Positions 32,898 through 46,119 of a stretch of DNA of 64,000 nt are shown here, one piece after another. The stretch lies in the NCBI GenBank assembly GCA_029891385.1, contig JAIWQS010000076.1, positions 1 to 64,000 on the forward strand, given 5' to 3'. Source of the stretch: Erythroxylum novogranatense (lineage: Eukaryota > Streptophyta > Magnoliopsida > Malpighiales > Erythroxylaceae). Position 1 is the stretch's first letter. Every line of letters begins with the position of its first letter. The position numbers and the translations under genes were made by a program. A model generated the notes under the pieces. It made no database searches, was not told the DNA's origin, and saw only the letters and a list, made by a program, of their open reading frames with translations.

Positions 32898-35308
32898 TAT
32901 GGAATTGGAATGAATGGAATTAGAATTGGAATGGATGGAATTGGAATGAATGGAATTGAAATTGGAATTGAATGAATTAAATAGAATTGGAATTGGGATA
33001 TGGATTGAAAATTGATTGAATGTAAAAGGAATTATGAATTGGATTGAAATGAATTGAATTGGATTGAATGAATGGAATTGGAATTTGGATTTGGATTGAA
33101 AATTGATTGAATGTAAATGGAATTATGAATGTTTTGTAATTGTTAGGATTGGAGTATGTTTTGAATTGAATTGAATGGAATTTTAATTGAATTGAATTGG
33201 AATGGAATTGAATTAAATTGGAATTGAATTGGAATTGGAATGGAATGGAATTGAATTTAATAGAATTTGAATGGAATTAGAATTGAATTGAATTGAATTG
33301 AATTGGAATTGAATTGAATTGGATTGGATTGGATTGAATTTGATTGAATTTAATTTAATTGAATTGGATTGAATTGGATTGGATTGGATTGAATTGGATT
33401 GAATTTGATTGAATTGAATTGGATTGTGTTGAATTAAATTGAATTGGATTAGATTGAATTGAATTGGATTGGATTGGATTGAATTGGATTGGAATTGAAT
33501 TGAATTGGAATTGGAATTGGATTGCATTGAATTGAATTGGAAGTTAATGGAATGAATGGAATTGAATATGGAATTGGATTGGATTGGATTGAATTAGATT
33601 GGATTGAATCCAATTGGATTGAATTGGATTAGATTGAATTGAATTTGATTGAATTGGATTGAATTGGATTGGATTGGATTGGATTGGATTGGATTGGATT
33701 GGATTGCACTGAATTGAATTGAATTGAATTGGATTGGATTGGATTGGATTGAATTGAATTGGATTGGAATGGGATTGAATTAAATGTAATTGAATTGAAT
33801 TGAATGAATGGAATTGGAATTTGGATTTGGATTGAAAATTGATTGAATGTAAATGGAATTATGAATGTTTTGTAATTGTTAGGATTGGAGTATGTTTTGA
33901 ATTGAATTGAATGGAATTTTAATTGAATTGAATTGGAATGAAATGGAATTAAATTGGAATTGAATTGGAATTGGAATGGAATGAAATTGAATTTAATAGA
34001 ATTTGAATGGAATTATAATTGAATTGAATTGAATTGGAATTGGAATTGAATTGGATTGGATTGGATTGGATTGAATTTGATTGAATTTAATTTAATTGAA
34101 TTGGATTGAATTGGATTGGATTGGATTGAATTGGATTGGATTGGATTGAATTGGATTGAATTTGATTGGATTGAATTGGATTGTGTTGAATTAAATTGAA
34201 TTGGATTAGATTGAATTGAATTGGATTGGATTGGATTGGATTGGATTGAATTGGATTGGAATTGAATTGAATTGGAATTGAATTGGAATTGGAATTGGAT
34301 TGCATTGAATTGAATTGGAAGTTAATGGAATGAATGGAATTGAATATGGAATTGGATTGGATTGAATTGAATTAGATTGGATTGAATCCAATTGGATTGA
34401 ATTGGATTAGATTGAATTGAATTTGATTGAATTGAATTGAATTGGATTGGATTGAATTGAACTGAATTGAATTGAATTGGATTGGATTGGATTGGATTGG
34501 ATTGAATTGGATTGGATTGGAATGAGATTGAATTAAATGTAATTGAATTGAATTGAATGAATGGAATTGGAATTTGGATTTGGATTGAAAATTGATTGAA
34601 TGTAAATGGAATTATGAATGTTTTGTAATTGTTAGCATTGGAGTATGTTTTGAATTGAATTGAATGGAATTTTGTTTGAATTGAATTGGAATGGAATGGA
34701 ATTGAATTGGAATTGAATTGAATGGAATTAAATTGGATTGAATTGGAATGAAATTGCAAATTGTTGGAGTATGTTTTGAATTGAATTAGAATGAATTAAA
34801 TTGGAATTGGAATTGAATTCAGTTGAATTGAATTGAATTGAAATGTAATGGAATTGAATTGGAATTGAAATGGAATTGGAATGGAATGGAATTGAATTTG
34901 AATGGAATTGGAATTGAATTGGATTGGATAGCATTTGATTAAATTGAATTGAATTGAATTTGAATGTATTGATTGAATTGGAATTGGAATGAATGGATTG
35001 ATTGAATTGAAGTTGATTGAATTGAATTGAATTGGATTGAATTGGATTGAATTGGAATTGGATTGAATTGGAATTGGAATTGGAATTGAATTGGATTGGA
35101 TTGGATTGGATTGGATTGAATTGGATTGGATTTAATTGAATTGAATTGGATTGGATTGCATTTGATTGAATTGAATTTGATTGAATTGAATTGGATTGAA
35201 TTAAATTGAATTGAATTGGATTGGATTGAATTGGATTTGATTGAATTGAATTTGATTGAATTGAATTTGATTGGATTGGATTGGATTGAATTGAGTTGAA
35301 TTGAATTG
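32898..35308. repeat. ATTGG/ATTGA pentamer satellite with a higher-order unit of about 745 bp
   Basis: Nearly pure mixture of the pentamers ATTGG and ATTGA over 2.4 kb. A less repetitive marker (GAATTTGGATTTGGATTG) recurs at 33081, 33817 and 34570, giving higher-order units of about 736 and 753 bp. The long minus-strand frames of Asn-Ser-Ile-Gln-Pro repeats are translations of the pentamers, not genes. Confidence 0.9.
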
Positions 35309-35355
35309 TCATTATGTACTGAAATTATGTGTTATTCATTTTTGTGTACAGATAA

Positions 35356-37790
35356 ATGGAAGGAAGTTCAAATACTCCCGATCAATCTAGTTCAGGTCCT
35401 TTAGGAAGATACAGTGATCCGGCTTGGGCTCATGCTGGTGTGGTTCCTGGTCAAAAGAATCATACCATTTGCTTGTTTTGTAACAAGCATTTGAAAGGTG
35501 GAGGAATCACCCGATTGAAAAGACATTTAGCTGGGGTTAAAGGAGATGTCGAAGCGTGTAAAAAAGTAAGCCATGATGTGAAGTGGCAGATGAAGACATT
35601 GCTTGAAGAACATCAATTTGAGAAAGATAGAAGGGAAAGATTGAATCTTGAAATTGGTAGTGGAAGTTCATTTCCCGGTTTTCGTGGAGATTATGGAGAT
35701 GTTGGAGGTGGAGGTGGAGGTGGTAGTGGTAGTGGTAGTGGTAGTGATACTGGTAGTGTTCCATCTCAGCATCAGGAACCTGTACAATCTGAAGTGAGGA
35801 AGAGAAGAAGGCAACTGCTTGGTTTCTTTGCACCGCGAACGACTCCTGGAGCCCAACCTTCAATTCGTAGTGCGATGCAGACAAGAGATGCGGCTCACAA
35901 TGTGGATATGGCAGTAGCTAGATGGTGGTATGATCTGAGTTCGTCATTTAATGCTTTCAATCATATTATTATCAACCTATGATAGATGCCATAGCCTCTT
36001 ATGGTCCAGGATACAAAGGACCATCGGTTGATGATTTAAGAGGTAAACTTTTGAGTTGTGCTGTGTCTGAAATGAGAGCTTATCTGGCTGAAAGAAGAGC
36101 GAATTGGGGTATTAATGGATGCTCAATTATGTGTGATGGTTGGACGAATAGGAGACAAGAGCCTATCATAAATTTTTTGGTTTATTGTTTTAATGGCTCT
36201 ATGTTTTTAAAATCGATTGATGCATCTGGCCTTATTAGAAATGCTGATACTTTGTTTGGGATATTTGATCAAGTTGTGAATGAAGTAGGGGTGGAAAATA
36301 TTGTTCAGTTTATTACTGATAATGATTCCGCTTATAAAGCGGCAGGACAAAAGTTGCAAAGAACCTATAATTCATTTTTTTGGACTCCTTGTGTTGCACA
36401 TTGTATTTACTTAATACTGGAGGATATAGGAAATCCTAGGTATTTTCCTGTTTTTGATGAGACCATGCAGAAGGCAAAGAAGGTGACAAAATTTATTTAT
36501 AATCGTGCATGGGTTTTAAATTTAATGAGAAGGGAATTTACCAATGGTAGGAATTTGTGTACAGCCTCTTTGTGACAAGATTTGCAACAAATTTCTTATC
36601 ACTTGATCTTTTCTTTTGTTGAGGAAGGAGTTAAGGCAAATGTTCACAAGTGATAAGTGGGTAACCTCTCAAAGATGCTAGGTCTAATCTTTGGAATGGA
36701 GGTTTGTAGTATCATCTTGGAAGATAGGAATTTTGGTGGCATCTCAATTCGTTATCCGGGTTTGTGAGCCTTTAGTGAGGTGCTTGGTTATCGATAGTGA
36801 AGAAAAGCCAACAATGGGTTATATTTTTATCTATAGAGAGCAGCAGGAAGCAATAAAGGCCAATCAAACATAAGCCTTCTTTATACGAGCCATATATCTC
36901 AATCGTTAATGAGAGAAGGAGAAGACAACTTTCTTCTCCATTGTTTCAGAATGGGCATTTTGAATCCAGTGTGTATTTTAGATGGATGTTGAAAACAAAC
37001 CTGAAGTTAGTAGAGAATGCTTATGACAATTACAACAATTGTTCCTCATGACTCAATGCAAATTGCTTTAACTACACAAATGGAGGCTTATAAGTACTCT
37101 TATGGAGATTTTGGAATGTCGGTCGCTATTCAACAAAGAGGACTTCTTTCTCCAGGTATTACTTATTTCCTATTTCTTATTTGTTGAAATTTATTTATCA
37201 CTTTATTTTGTTTATAACACTACTTTTGTTTTCTTATAACTTGCGATTGCTTGGTGGGATCTTTTCGGATGTAGTGTTCAGATTTGAGAAAGTTTGCGAT
37301 TCAATTTTAAGTCAATGTGTGAGTCTGTTGGGTGTGAAACCTGGAAGCACATTGAATTTATCCATTCCAAGAAAATGAATAGATTGGAGCATAAGAGGTT
37401 GAATGACTTGGTTTTGTTAGTTCTAATTTAAAGCTTCGGAAAGGTATGTTATTTTCATTATTTTAATTATTAATATTTATATAATTTCTTATAATTTTCT
37501 AATAATTAAATGTAATTGTTTACTAGGACTCTTAGTAGACAAGTTGTTCAAATGATCCAATTACGATTGATAATATTGATATTTTGGCGGATTGGGTTTC
37601 AAGAACCGAATTTGGTTGATGTGAGTGATTTGAATGTGGAAGATGATCTTGGATGGGAAAGCATTGACGTGTCATTTTAGTGCATTAAATTTGAATGATG
37701 ATGATGAAGCTCTCTCAATGATGAGGATTTTGTACCAAATGATCGATTGGGTTCGGTCTCATTTCAATGGTATCCATCGATGTGATTGAA
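35356..37790 (+). pseudogene. hAT transposase (BED finger, DUF659, hAT dimerisation), broken
   Basis: Starts MEGSSNTPDQ right after a TACAG acceptor-like site. A BED-type zinc finger (CLFCNKHLKGGGITRLKRHL) comes first, then a Gly/Ser run and the DUF659 core (YGPGYKGPSVDDLRGKLL, CDGWTNRRQEPIINFLVY, TDNDSAYKAAGQKL, WTPCVAHCIYLILEDIG). A frameshift at about 35970 breaks the frame just before DUF659. After 36,575 only shattered pieces remain: PLVRCLVIDSEEKPTMGYI at about 36,760 and the C-terminal dimerisation motif HIEFIHSKKMNRLEHKRLND at about 37,350-37,410. DNA cut-and-paste activity is no longer expected. Confidence 0.85.
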
Positions 37791-38392
37791 CTTGTGTTTT
37801 ATTTTCCTCTTCTTTTAATTTTACTTGTATTTGATCATTGATGTTTATGTTAAATTATATGTATGTAATGTAAATGTAATATTTTGTTTGATTCAACTTC
37901 TACTGATTGCTTATTCGTCATCAACCTTTTGTAATATTTATTGTTTTTTTATCGGATGTTTGAATCTTTTGATGTAGATATGTAATATTATTTATTATAA
38001 TGATGAAATTGTATGATTGTAATATTTTAAATGCTTTTATTATTCTTAGTTTTATAATTGTATGATGATGATTGTCTTTATTTATATTAATTGTGATTAT
38101 TATTTATATGTAAAATATTTAAAATTATTGTTATTTCAAATTAATTGTCATTATTATTTATTATTAAGATTTTTAAAGTATGGTTGATGTAATAAAGAAA
38201 CTAAGAAAGATACAAGATACAGTTGTATAATATATCAATATGGACTATTTTCAATTTTAAAAAGTTTAGGACTATTTTATAAATTTAAAAATATCCAAAA
38301 CGAAGCCGATCTTAAGATCAAATCTCGATAATGCAGATTAAGTTCAAAGCCCAATCCGCATCAAAGTCCGATATTCGGTATTCATAACATTG

Positions 38393-38716
38393 TTATCTAC
38401 GAAAACAAGTGTTTAATTAAAACTATTAAATATAAATTAATTGATTTATTTTAATTTATAAAAATTAATTATTTTACAAAAAACTAATTAATTAATAAAT
38501 TGATCATTTATTAACAACAAATATTATTAAACTAAATCAAGCTAAAAAGTTAAAAACTACACTAAAAGTTAACTAACCAATTCAAAATTTTAACTATTAA
38601 ATCATTCAGACCAATTCAATTTTGTAAAACATTGTAAAAACAATAACATCTTTTAATAGAAATTCCGATAATATGAAATTTTGAGAAATATAAAATAATG
38701 TCTTAACCCTATTTAA
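38393..38716 (+). repeat. Dispersed repeat copy b, right part
   Basis: Continues copy b after the hAT insertion: TTATCTACGAAAAC, GTTTAATTAAAAC, AATTGATCATT, AAACTAAATCAAGCTAAAAAG and the ending TCTTAACCCTATTT, matching copy a in order. Confidence 0.7.
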
Positions 38717-39586
38717 TAAAGAAAATATTTTTGATCAAATAAAAATTAAAAAGAATACATATATATTGATTGTCTTTTTTCTATTTATTTTAAAATATAG
38801 CTATGAACTCCCCAAGATTAACTGTATATGACTATCCACAGAATTGAATTACGGCAATCGGTTTTGAATAACAAACTCAAAAAACACAAGGCAAAAGGAT
38901 AGCAGAAAGGCAGAAAATAAGATCACTAAACACTGATTCAATGTAATATCAGTTAGTAAACAAAGGAATTGCATAGAACATGACCAAAGACGAGCAGAAG
39001 AGGGACAAGTGTTGTTCAAGTTCCCTGAAACTGGCCTTATGTCTCTCCTCCAATCCATTATTGAAACAACTAAAACAATAATCATTACAAAGCATGTCAG
39101 GTTCAACTACCCAGATCTTTGAAGAGACAGTCCACAGCCATCCTAAACTTGACACAGATATCTGTGAAGAAATGCTAAGTTCTGATGTTTTGTATGACCA
39201 TACTGTACATTTCTAATCCCTCACTAGGACACTAGCTACCCACTAAGGTTCACATTCTCTCCCAGTCACTCCCAGGTGTTACAACAAAAGAGCAATAAAA
39301 TAACGCCCCCCCAGAAGTAAATCACTCCCGGTCACCATCAGCCCCTAAACAATTTCCATCATGATACACATTTATGTATAGTCATGTAAGAAGAGCAGTT
39401 CTGTTAACATACTTAAAAGGAAAATAATTCAATGCATAAAGCTGAACTGTTAAAACTAATCCTCACAATATATCTATCTATATATATATATAAGAGTGTT
39501 CATCTCATCCACTTCCCAAGTGCTGAAGCACATTTCCTCCAATAAAGAACTGCCACCTGATAACAGCATTCTTGTTCTTTCCTCGG
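38717..39586. other. 3' flank of the PAT1 gene
   Basis: Probable 3' UTR and downstream region of the minus-strand PAT1 gene, with a short AT microsatellite at about 39,480. Two small minus-strand frames (38,849-39,155) overlap each other and look accidental. Confidence 0.5.
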
Positions 39587-42500
39587 TCAACTCCTCACAG
39601 ATTCAGAATTTATATGACCACTATTCCCTGAATGCGAATTTGATACACTAACAGGATTGCGCGGCTGCCCAAAATGTTTTAAAAGCTCCATCTGCCGATC
39701 ATTAGTATGAGGGAGGCATGCACGCAAAAGCTCAACAGGCATTTCACGTTTTGTTGCTGCCCGTATCTCTGAACCAATGTCTTCAGTACTACAAATGGTC
39801 TTCGAATAGACAGACTGTAGTACAGTGTCATATTTATGCAGGCAATACTTTGTAAGAAGATCAAAGAACTCATTAAAGGAAGCCTGCCAAAGAGCAAAAT
39901 TGGGCACATTGCACTTGGCAACAGTCTGTGGATCAGTTAATAATTTAGTTCCTCTTTCAAGAAGTGACTTCAAGATAACAGAGGCCCCATCCCCAGAAGG
40001 ACTACCAAGTGGACGTAAAGGAGGCTGCTCTGTAGAACAAACAACTGCAACAAGACAAGAACTTAATGCCCGGAGATCCATTACATTAACACAGGTAGAA
40101 ACTGCCTTCACAAGATCCACAGTTGTTTCAGCTGCTCCTGTATCTGGGGGAATGCCACCAAATAAAAACCTCAAGTGACCAAAAATGGCCATACAAACTA
40201 TTCGGGTGAGTTCGGTGGAAGGAAATAGGAGCTTAAGGAACTTGGAGATCAGTTTTCGACCCTTGGGAAGAGAAACCATCCTCATGAACACAAGGTCATC
40301 TTTTGATGCCAGACCAGCACTTTTACCACTTTGGCCCAGGGGGTCAACAAGCTGAAGTGATGCAGCTACACCTTCAAGTAGGACTTGCCGTTTACGTCTG
40401 AGATGGCTGCCACCATCTTGGGGTTGATTATACTGCAAGAACCGATCAATATCCTCTACATCTAGAAAGACAGCTAGGCAATCTTCAATGGTGATTCTAG
40501 CTGCAAGTAAAGGTTCCTGCTCCAGAGGCTTCTCAGAGGTGTGTTCAGAGCTTCCATCACCACTACCAGGGTGGTCAACTTCAAGGAGTGCACGAGGCCT
40601 GCGTATGTTAGGAATGGGAATTTTCCCAACTGCGTCAATATGGATATGAGAATGCTGGTCTGAACTATTACGAGATCGAGATGGAACCTCCTTCAGTTGT
40701 GAAGGGCATAAACGGTGCTTTGATCTTGATCCAGATCGTTTGTAAAGACTGGCTTGATGGTAGTAATCATCAATGTATGGGTCACTGCTATGTGTAGCAG
40801 CATGCTGCATTTTCAGAATACTCTCTATCTCTTCAGCTGTCATATACTTTGACCTAAACTGAACCCAAGCACTATCACTTTTCTGACAACTAGTATCAGA
40901 GCCTTGTTGCGAAGATCGCATATTTTGTCGCCCTCTTGATGATTTATGTTTTGGTTCTCTAATATCTGTTAAACCAAGCATCATTTTATGTGATGACGAA
41001 TGGTGTGCACCATAAATCTGAGATTGCATTGCAGCGAGATGAGCAAAAGGTAGTTGAACAGATGGGTGCAATCTCTGCTGTTGCAGTTGCTGCTGCTGTG
41101 ATAACAACTGCATGGACATTAGTCCATCTCGAGATAACTGCTGCTGCAACACACTGTGCAATAAACTTGGATGATCAACATGCAATAGTCCTGAATGGTC
41201 AACCCAATGTTTTTGCGGCCTGTTACTAAAAGAAAGGCCAGAAGAGGTAACATGGGATGCATTTCCACCATGGTGAAAAACCTGATGTAAACCAGGCCGA
41301 TGAAGATTAGAATTGGAAAAAGGGGACAGATTTGGGGCAGAGAATGGCAATTGTGTTCCGCCAGAAAGTGAAGGAATGTTCAGGTTGTGTGGTGAAGCCT
41401 GCTGATTTCTACCCCCAGGAGGGAACGATGTAAACTCTGATTTTGGGACCAGAATAGGTTCATTTGAGAGGTGATGTTGTTGCAATGGCTGCTGGGGATA
41501 TGTGGAAGTTCTGTACAAAGGTTTTGATTCAGTAGTAAAACGAGCAGATGAAGGTTGTGGGTGTGATGACCATCTCTTGCCTTCCTCGGCAATTTCTGTA
41601 TCTATCTGTTGATCTAACCAGCTAGCAAATTCTCCATCCTGTGCCCATTCCGTTGCAGATGAACCTGAAAAGAATATGATGGTATTTGAACTCAACATAA
41701 GAAGAAAAACTAAGCACAAACTTAAAAATAAACAACCTGCTAACTACCAGAAAAAGTAGGGCAGCTAGAAACCATTCAAAATAGTTTGCCAAATAATGCC
41801 AACAATCTTGTCTGTTTTGTTCTATGATCTATTACACACACAGTTTTCAGTCAAAGCTACAAATGAACTATGCTAAGAATAGGAAAATATTTTCAGAGTT
41901 CACTCGGAAGTCAAGCTCTGAAAAACTGTTCCAGCACATCTTCAGATAAGAGGAGATTCTTTAAAAAATAAGAAGGAATAGGGTCCGCATCCATGCTACC
42001 ATAATGATTGGGGTTAATAAACTTTTCAAGGTAAATGGATTAGCCTCACTGCTACCACAATAGCATTCTCTAGGTAGTTTTTAACCTTCAATTGAATCTT
42101 ATACAAGCGAGCAGATTCTGCATAGATGATGTAAATATGCATGGCTACCAACCAACAAATTCATTTTTCCAATACAATAACCTGCTGAAAAGCTGAAGGT
42201 TATCATTATGACCAAAAAGAGAAGGCCCTTTTCCTTTGATTACAACAGAAACATAAAAACTGGCCATGTTAATTGGACATGTGCATCATAATGAATTCTC
42301 AAGTGGATGCAAAGAACAGAATCCATAATAATACAAAACAATGGAATAAGAAAATAACCTCAAATTTGCAAATAAGCCTAACCAAAAGGAAAATAATGCC
42401 TGTTAGAAAAGAAAAGGTCCCATTTTATGGACAGTGAGATGGCATAAAGGTGCAGATCACCTCAGCAGAAAGGAAGGAAGGATTCAATTCAATCACATGA

Positions 42501-45500
42501 TCTCACTTATCACTTAGATTAGCAATCTGAATTTTTATCAGTATTTATTACTTAAAAGGAATAACCGATAAAAATCCAATGGGTAATAAATGTTCAGACA
42601 AATAATTAAAGCTTTCGCAAAAAGAACTTCAAAAGAATCAGGAAAGGACTTAAAACGTTTTCTGTAATCTTAAAATGTTTTCTGTAATCACCTTCATTTG
42701 GCAGAGAAAGGAAAAAAAAAACAAGATCCGAACTTTCAAGCTTATAACAAATGATAGCAGTATGTGAATAAATAAATAAGCATTTTGTGTACAAATAAAA
42801 GTAACCCTGCATCTGAAAAGAGTTAATCTGTCAAAAAACTACCTGATTTACAAAGAAAAGGAAAAGAAAAAGCAAGCTAAATAAATCCTTAAAGCTTCCC
42901 TAATATAGTAATGAAAAATACATGCAACATTTCAACTTACTCTCCCTTGAAAACGATCCAGATCCTCTGTCACCAATAACTCCAGGATTTCTTGGGCCCG
43001 TAACAACTCTGTTCAACTGCACAGGTGACAATAAATACAATGTCAAAGCATAAAGATGAATACAAAAGTTCAAGCCAAGAGAGAAAGGCATAATATAGTA
43101 GGAGATAAACTAAAACATGTGACAGAAAGAACAATTATATGCCAGAAAAGATGGTCATTTTGTCTATCATACAACAGTAAGAATGTAAATTGCAATGTCA
43201 GATATCCCAAGCATTGGCAAAAATCATTTCGATGACCTATATCAATAGAAATTATATGTTATTCTACTGATGGAGGGTAAAACAACTACATCCAGAACTT
43301 CATGTCACACAACCACTAAATAAATTCTCTCATGACCAATTTTGACAACTTACATAGAAAGAAAAATCCTACACAAGAAAAAAAAACGGATTTCCACACA
43401 TCAATGGCAAGTATATTCAAATTGAAATTAAAAACTTGTTCCTCTACACAATCCAGCTATCCATACTAATCAAGCTAATCCGGAGAGACTGGAATATTCA
43501 ATCGACAATCAGTTTATCATGCAATAGAGATTCAAAGTGATAAATTAGCTATTCCTCTCGCATAGTAGAAAGTGAAACAATAAGTCCTATCAAGGAAAAC
43601 TAGCACATGAACTGTTTCCCACCTATCAATCCCAGAAAGGGTAAAAATACAACAAAGACCCGGAACTTATTGATGGGTGAAGAACCGTCTCATTCTTTTT
43701 GCTTGTTTCATTGAGAGGAAGCTTATATAGTGCCCAACCTGCTATTTTAACCTGGTAATCCTAAATAATATCAGAATTCTCAGTTACTTGTTTCACTGCC
43801 CATCTATGGTAATGGCTAATCTGCCTCAGACCACCAGAACATCAAGTTATCATAATTCATAAACTCTAACCAAAAATGAAATAAACAGGGATCTCTACAA
43901 CAACCAAAGGGTAGAGGTGACTTCCACAATCAAACAATAAACCCATTCATACCAACCAATAGTTGAAAATTCCAAAATTATCAAAAATTATTCAAAAGGG
44001 AGTTAACACATATAAGATACTAGTTAAGTTCTCCACTATGGAAGTAGTTGTAAGTAAAGATTTCTTACCTTTGCAAAAGTACTGGCAAGATCATCCACAT
44101 CAGATAAAGATCCTAAACCTGAACCCTGGCATAATATGAAGTTATTATGACAAATTATCATGCCTGAAAATTTTACGTCAACAAAGCACTATAAGTATTG
44201 CAGTTTACTGCTACAAACCTATAAGGCCAACTAAAACCTGAAAAGAGAAATAATAGGTCATTTAAATGTACCACTAGAAGCATCTGGGTCTTATTGCCAA
44301 ACTTCTAAAAAGCAGTTGTATTATCTGCTACACTAGGACTTCTAATTCCTTCTAACATTTAACGGAGGATAAAGAAATTGCTTTTACGAACCAATATCAT
44401 TTGACAATGTCCCATCTCTATAAACAGTTAATCGTTTTCCATAAGAGTAACTATCGTTATTTGAAATAAATTTCACAAAGCTTCTCCTTTATCAAGTGTT
44501 AGAGACCCGTCAATCAATTCTACATACTTTGCAAGCAAAGCTAGTAATAAATTGAAACTTTAGCAGCATCAAGCAATTAGAAAAACACATCACATAATTC
44601 ATAAGTACCTTAAATGGGTGTTTAGCCTAGAAAGGAACCACGCACCGGTAAACTTTAAAAGCACAGATAATCATTAGCAGACACTTAGAGGTGTAACTAC
44701 TTAAGCAATTAATGGTGGAATTAGTAGCAAATAATCAGCTAGGAAAACCAAGTCTTACTTCATCTCTCTCAAAGAGACGATATTCATCATCAACAGATCC
44801 AAATACAGTATTATCATCTCCATCTTCTAAGCCAACCAATTCCACTTCTTCCATCGCATTTTGACCAAAAAATGCATACTGTGAAGCATCAAAGAGTGCA
44901 CCTGAAAGCAGATAATCCAAAGAAAAAGGAGGGAAAAAAGTTAAAAATGTAGCAAGAAAATATGCAACAGAAAATAATCACAGTGAGTAGAGATGCAACC
45001 AGAGGAATTAGTGGCCAACATAAGTACCATTCATAATCCACGCTTCTGAATGGGTTACTAGAGTAAACAAGCAACCCAAAGCCTAAAGACCAACTACTAA
45101 GTATATCATTTACAATTAAAACTAAAACATCGTGTTAGACCAAAATGTATAGTAAGAACTATCCAGGATACTCAGAAATTAAGAGCCATTTCACCAGAAA
45201 CAGGATTTGACCCATTTAATCACTTTTTAACCATAAAACTGTGATGCAATGCTTGAAATCTAAAAACCCAAACTTCCCCTCTCTTTTGTTTTTGATTCAC
45301 CGTCCCAAAATGCTTAACTAGATTCTCCGACCGTCAACCACCGGGAAATTACATCTCTTATTGTCAAAGCCTATACACCTCAAGGCTGACAAAAATATAA
45401 CTTCCAAGTTTACTTCTTTACTCGGAGAATTGTACTTCGAGGTGATGTGAATCCAGGTCATGTGGGATGTAAGCTTTATGAGCTCAAAGGCACTAATCCA

Positions 45501-45857
45501 ACATCAGCTACATTCTACATGCTAAAGTCGCAAGATCTCATTTCACCAAATCAAGCACAAGCAAACCATTCTTGCGTGTTAAAAGTTCTTCGTACCCACC
45601 TAACGACGAAAAATGCCATCTTCATGTGTTCCACAAACAAAGAAATTTCACCCAAAAACCCAAAACCCTAATATTCTCAAACCCATGTTCGTAACTTAAT
45701 CACCTATCACCCGAACGTTCTCCGGAAAACCTAATCACAATATATATATATATATAACAGTTAAGGACTTGAAAACAAAACAGAGAGAGGTTGAGTCCAA
45801 ACCAGAAGAGGACGTATCAAGCGAGCCTTTGAAATCTTTACCATCGGATCGCTCCAT
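39587..45857 (-). CDS. PAT1: PAT1 mRNA-decapping activator (topoisomerase II-associated PAT1 family)
   Basis: Five exons on the minus strand: 45803-45857, 44759-44901, 44069-44125, 42941-43016 and 39587-41664. All have GT-AG joins and phases that fit, giving 802 residues, close to Arabidopsis PAT1 proteins. The N-terminus MERSDGKDF leads to [12 protein letters not shown], a conserved start in this family. The middle is Gln/Ser/His-rich and disordered (a QQQLQQQ run). The C-terminal PAT1 domain includes [20 protein letters not shown] and [19 protein letters not shown]. The family binds deadenylated mRNA with LSM1-7 and promotes decapping in P-bodies. Introns 1-4 show no other gene. A GA-rich microsatellite lies upstream. 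Confidence 0.92.
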
Positions 45858-46082
45858 ACTCACATAACCCTAACCACCTCTCCCTAAAATAGAAGAAAAC
45901 CCTACAAACCCAAAGAAATGGAGCTTTGCACTGTCAGGAAGATTATTAGAACCAGAATGGCACGGTCGGCAAATAAGAAGACGTCTTTACGGTTTGGACA
46001 GATTTTGACGAAATGATGACTGCGGCGGAGGCTGAGGAGGACGTTGAGTGGACGAGCTAGCGAACCCCTCTCTAGTCTCTAT

Positions 46083-46114
46083 AGAGAGGGAGAGAGAGAT
46101 AGAGAGAGAGGAGT
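46083..46114. repeat. GA microsatellite upstream of PAT1
   Basis: GAGAGGGAGAGAGAGATAGA-type run just upstream of the PAT1 transcription unit, a common feature of plant core promoters. Confidence 0.75.
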
Positions 46115-46119
46115 CTCTT

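Larger units (their letters stand above)
31703..38392 (+). mobile_element. hAT-superfamily DNA transposon (6.69 kb, decayed)
   Basis: Bounded by a perfect 8-bp direct repeat TTATCTAC (31695-31702 and 38393-38400), the target duplication length of hAT elements. When the insert is removed, the flanks join into one continuous copy of the dispersed repeat. The ends are imperfect inverted repeats (CAAAGATACGGAT against CAATGTTATGAAT on the other strand). Inside are a CT-rich leader (31,900-32,200), a pentamer satellite (32,898-35,308) and a BED/DUF659 transposase remnant. The frame is broken, so the element is probably immobile. Confidence 0.75.

Noticed and set aside
33213..35312. Long minus-strand frames rich in Asn-Ser-Ile-Gln-Pro
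   Set aside because: They are translations of the ATTGG/ATTGA pentamers. All frames without a stop word stay open in such DNA.
45447..45671. 74-codon plus-strand frame in PAT1 intron 1
   Set aside because: No family features, antisense to an intron, and no splice or codon pattern supporting it.
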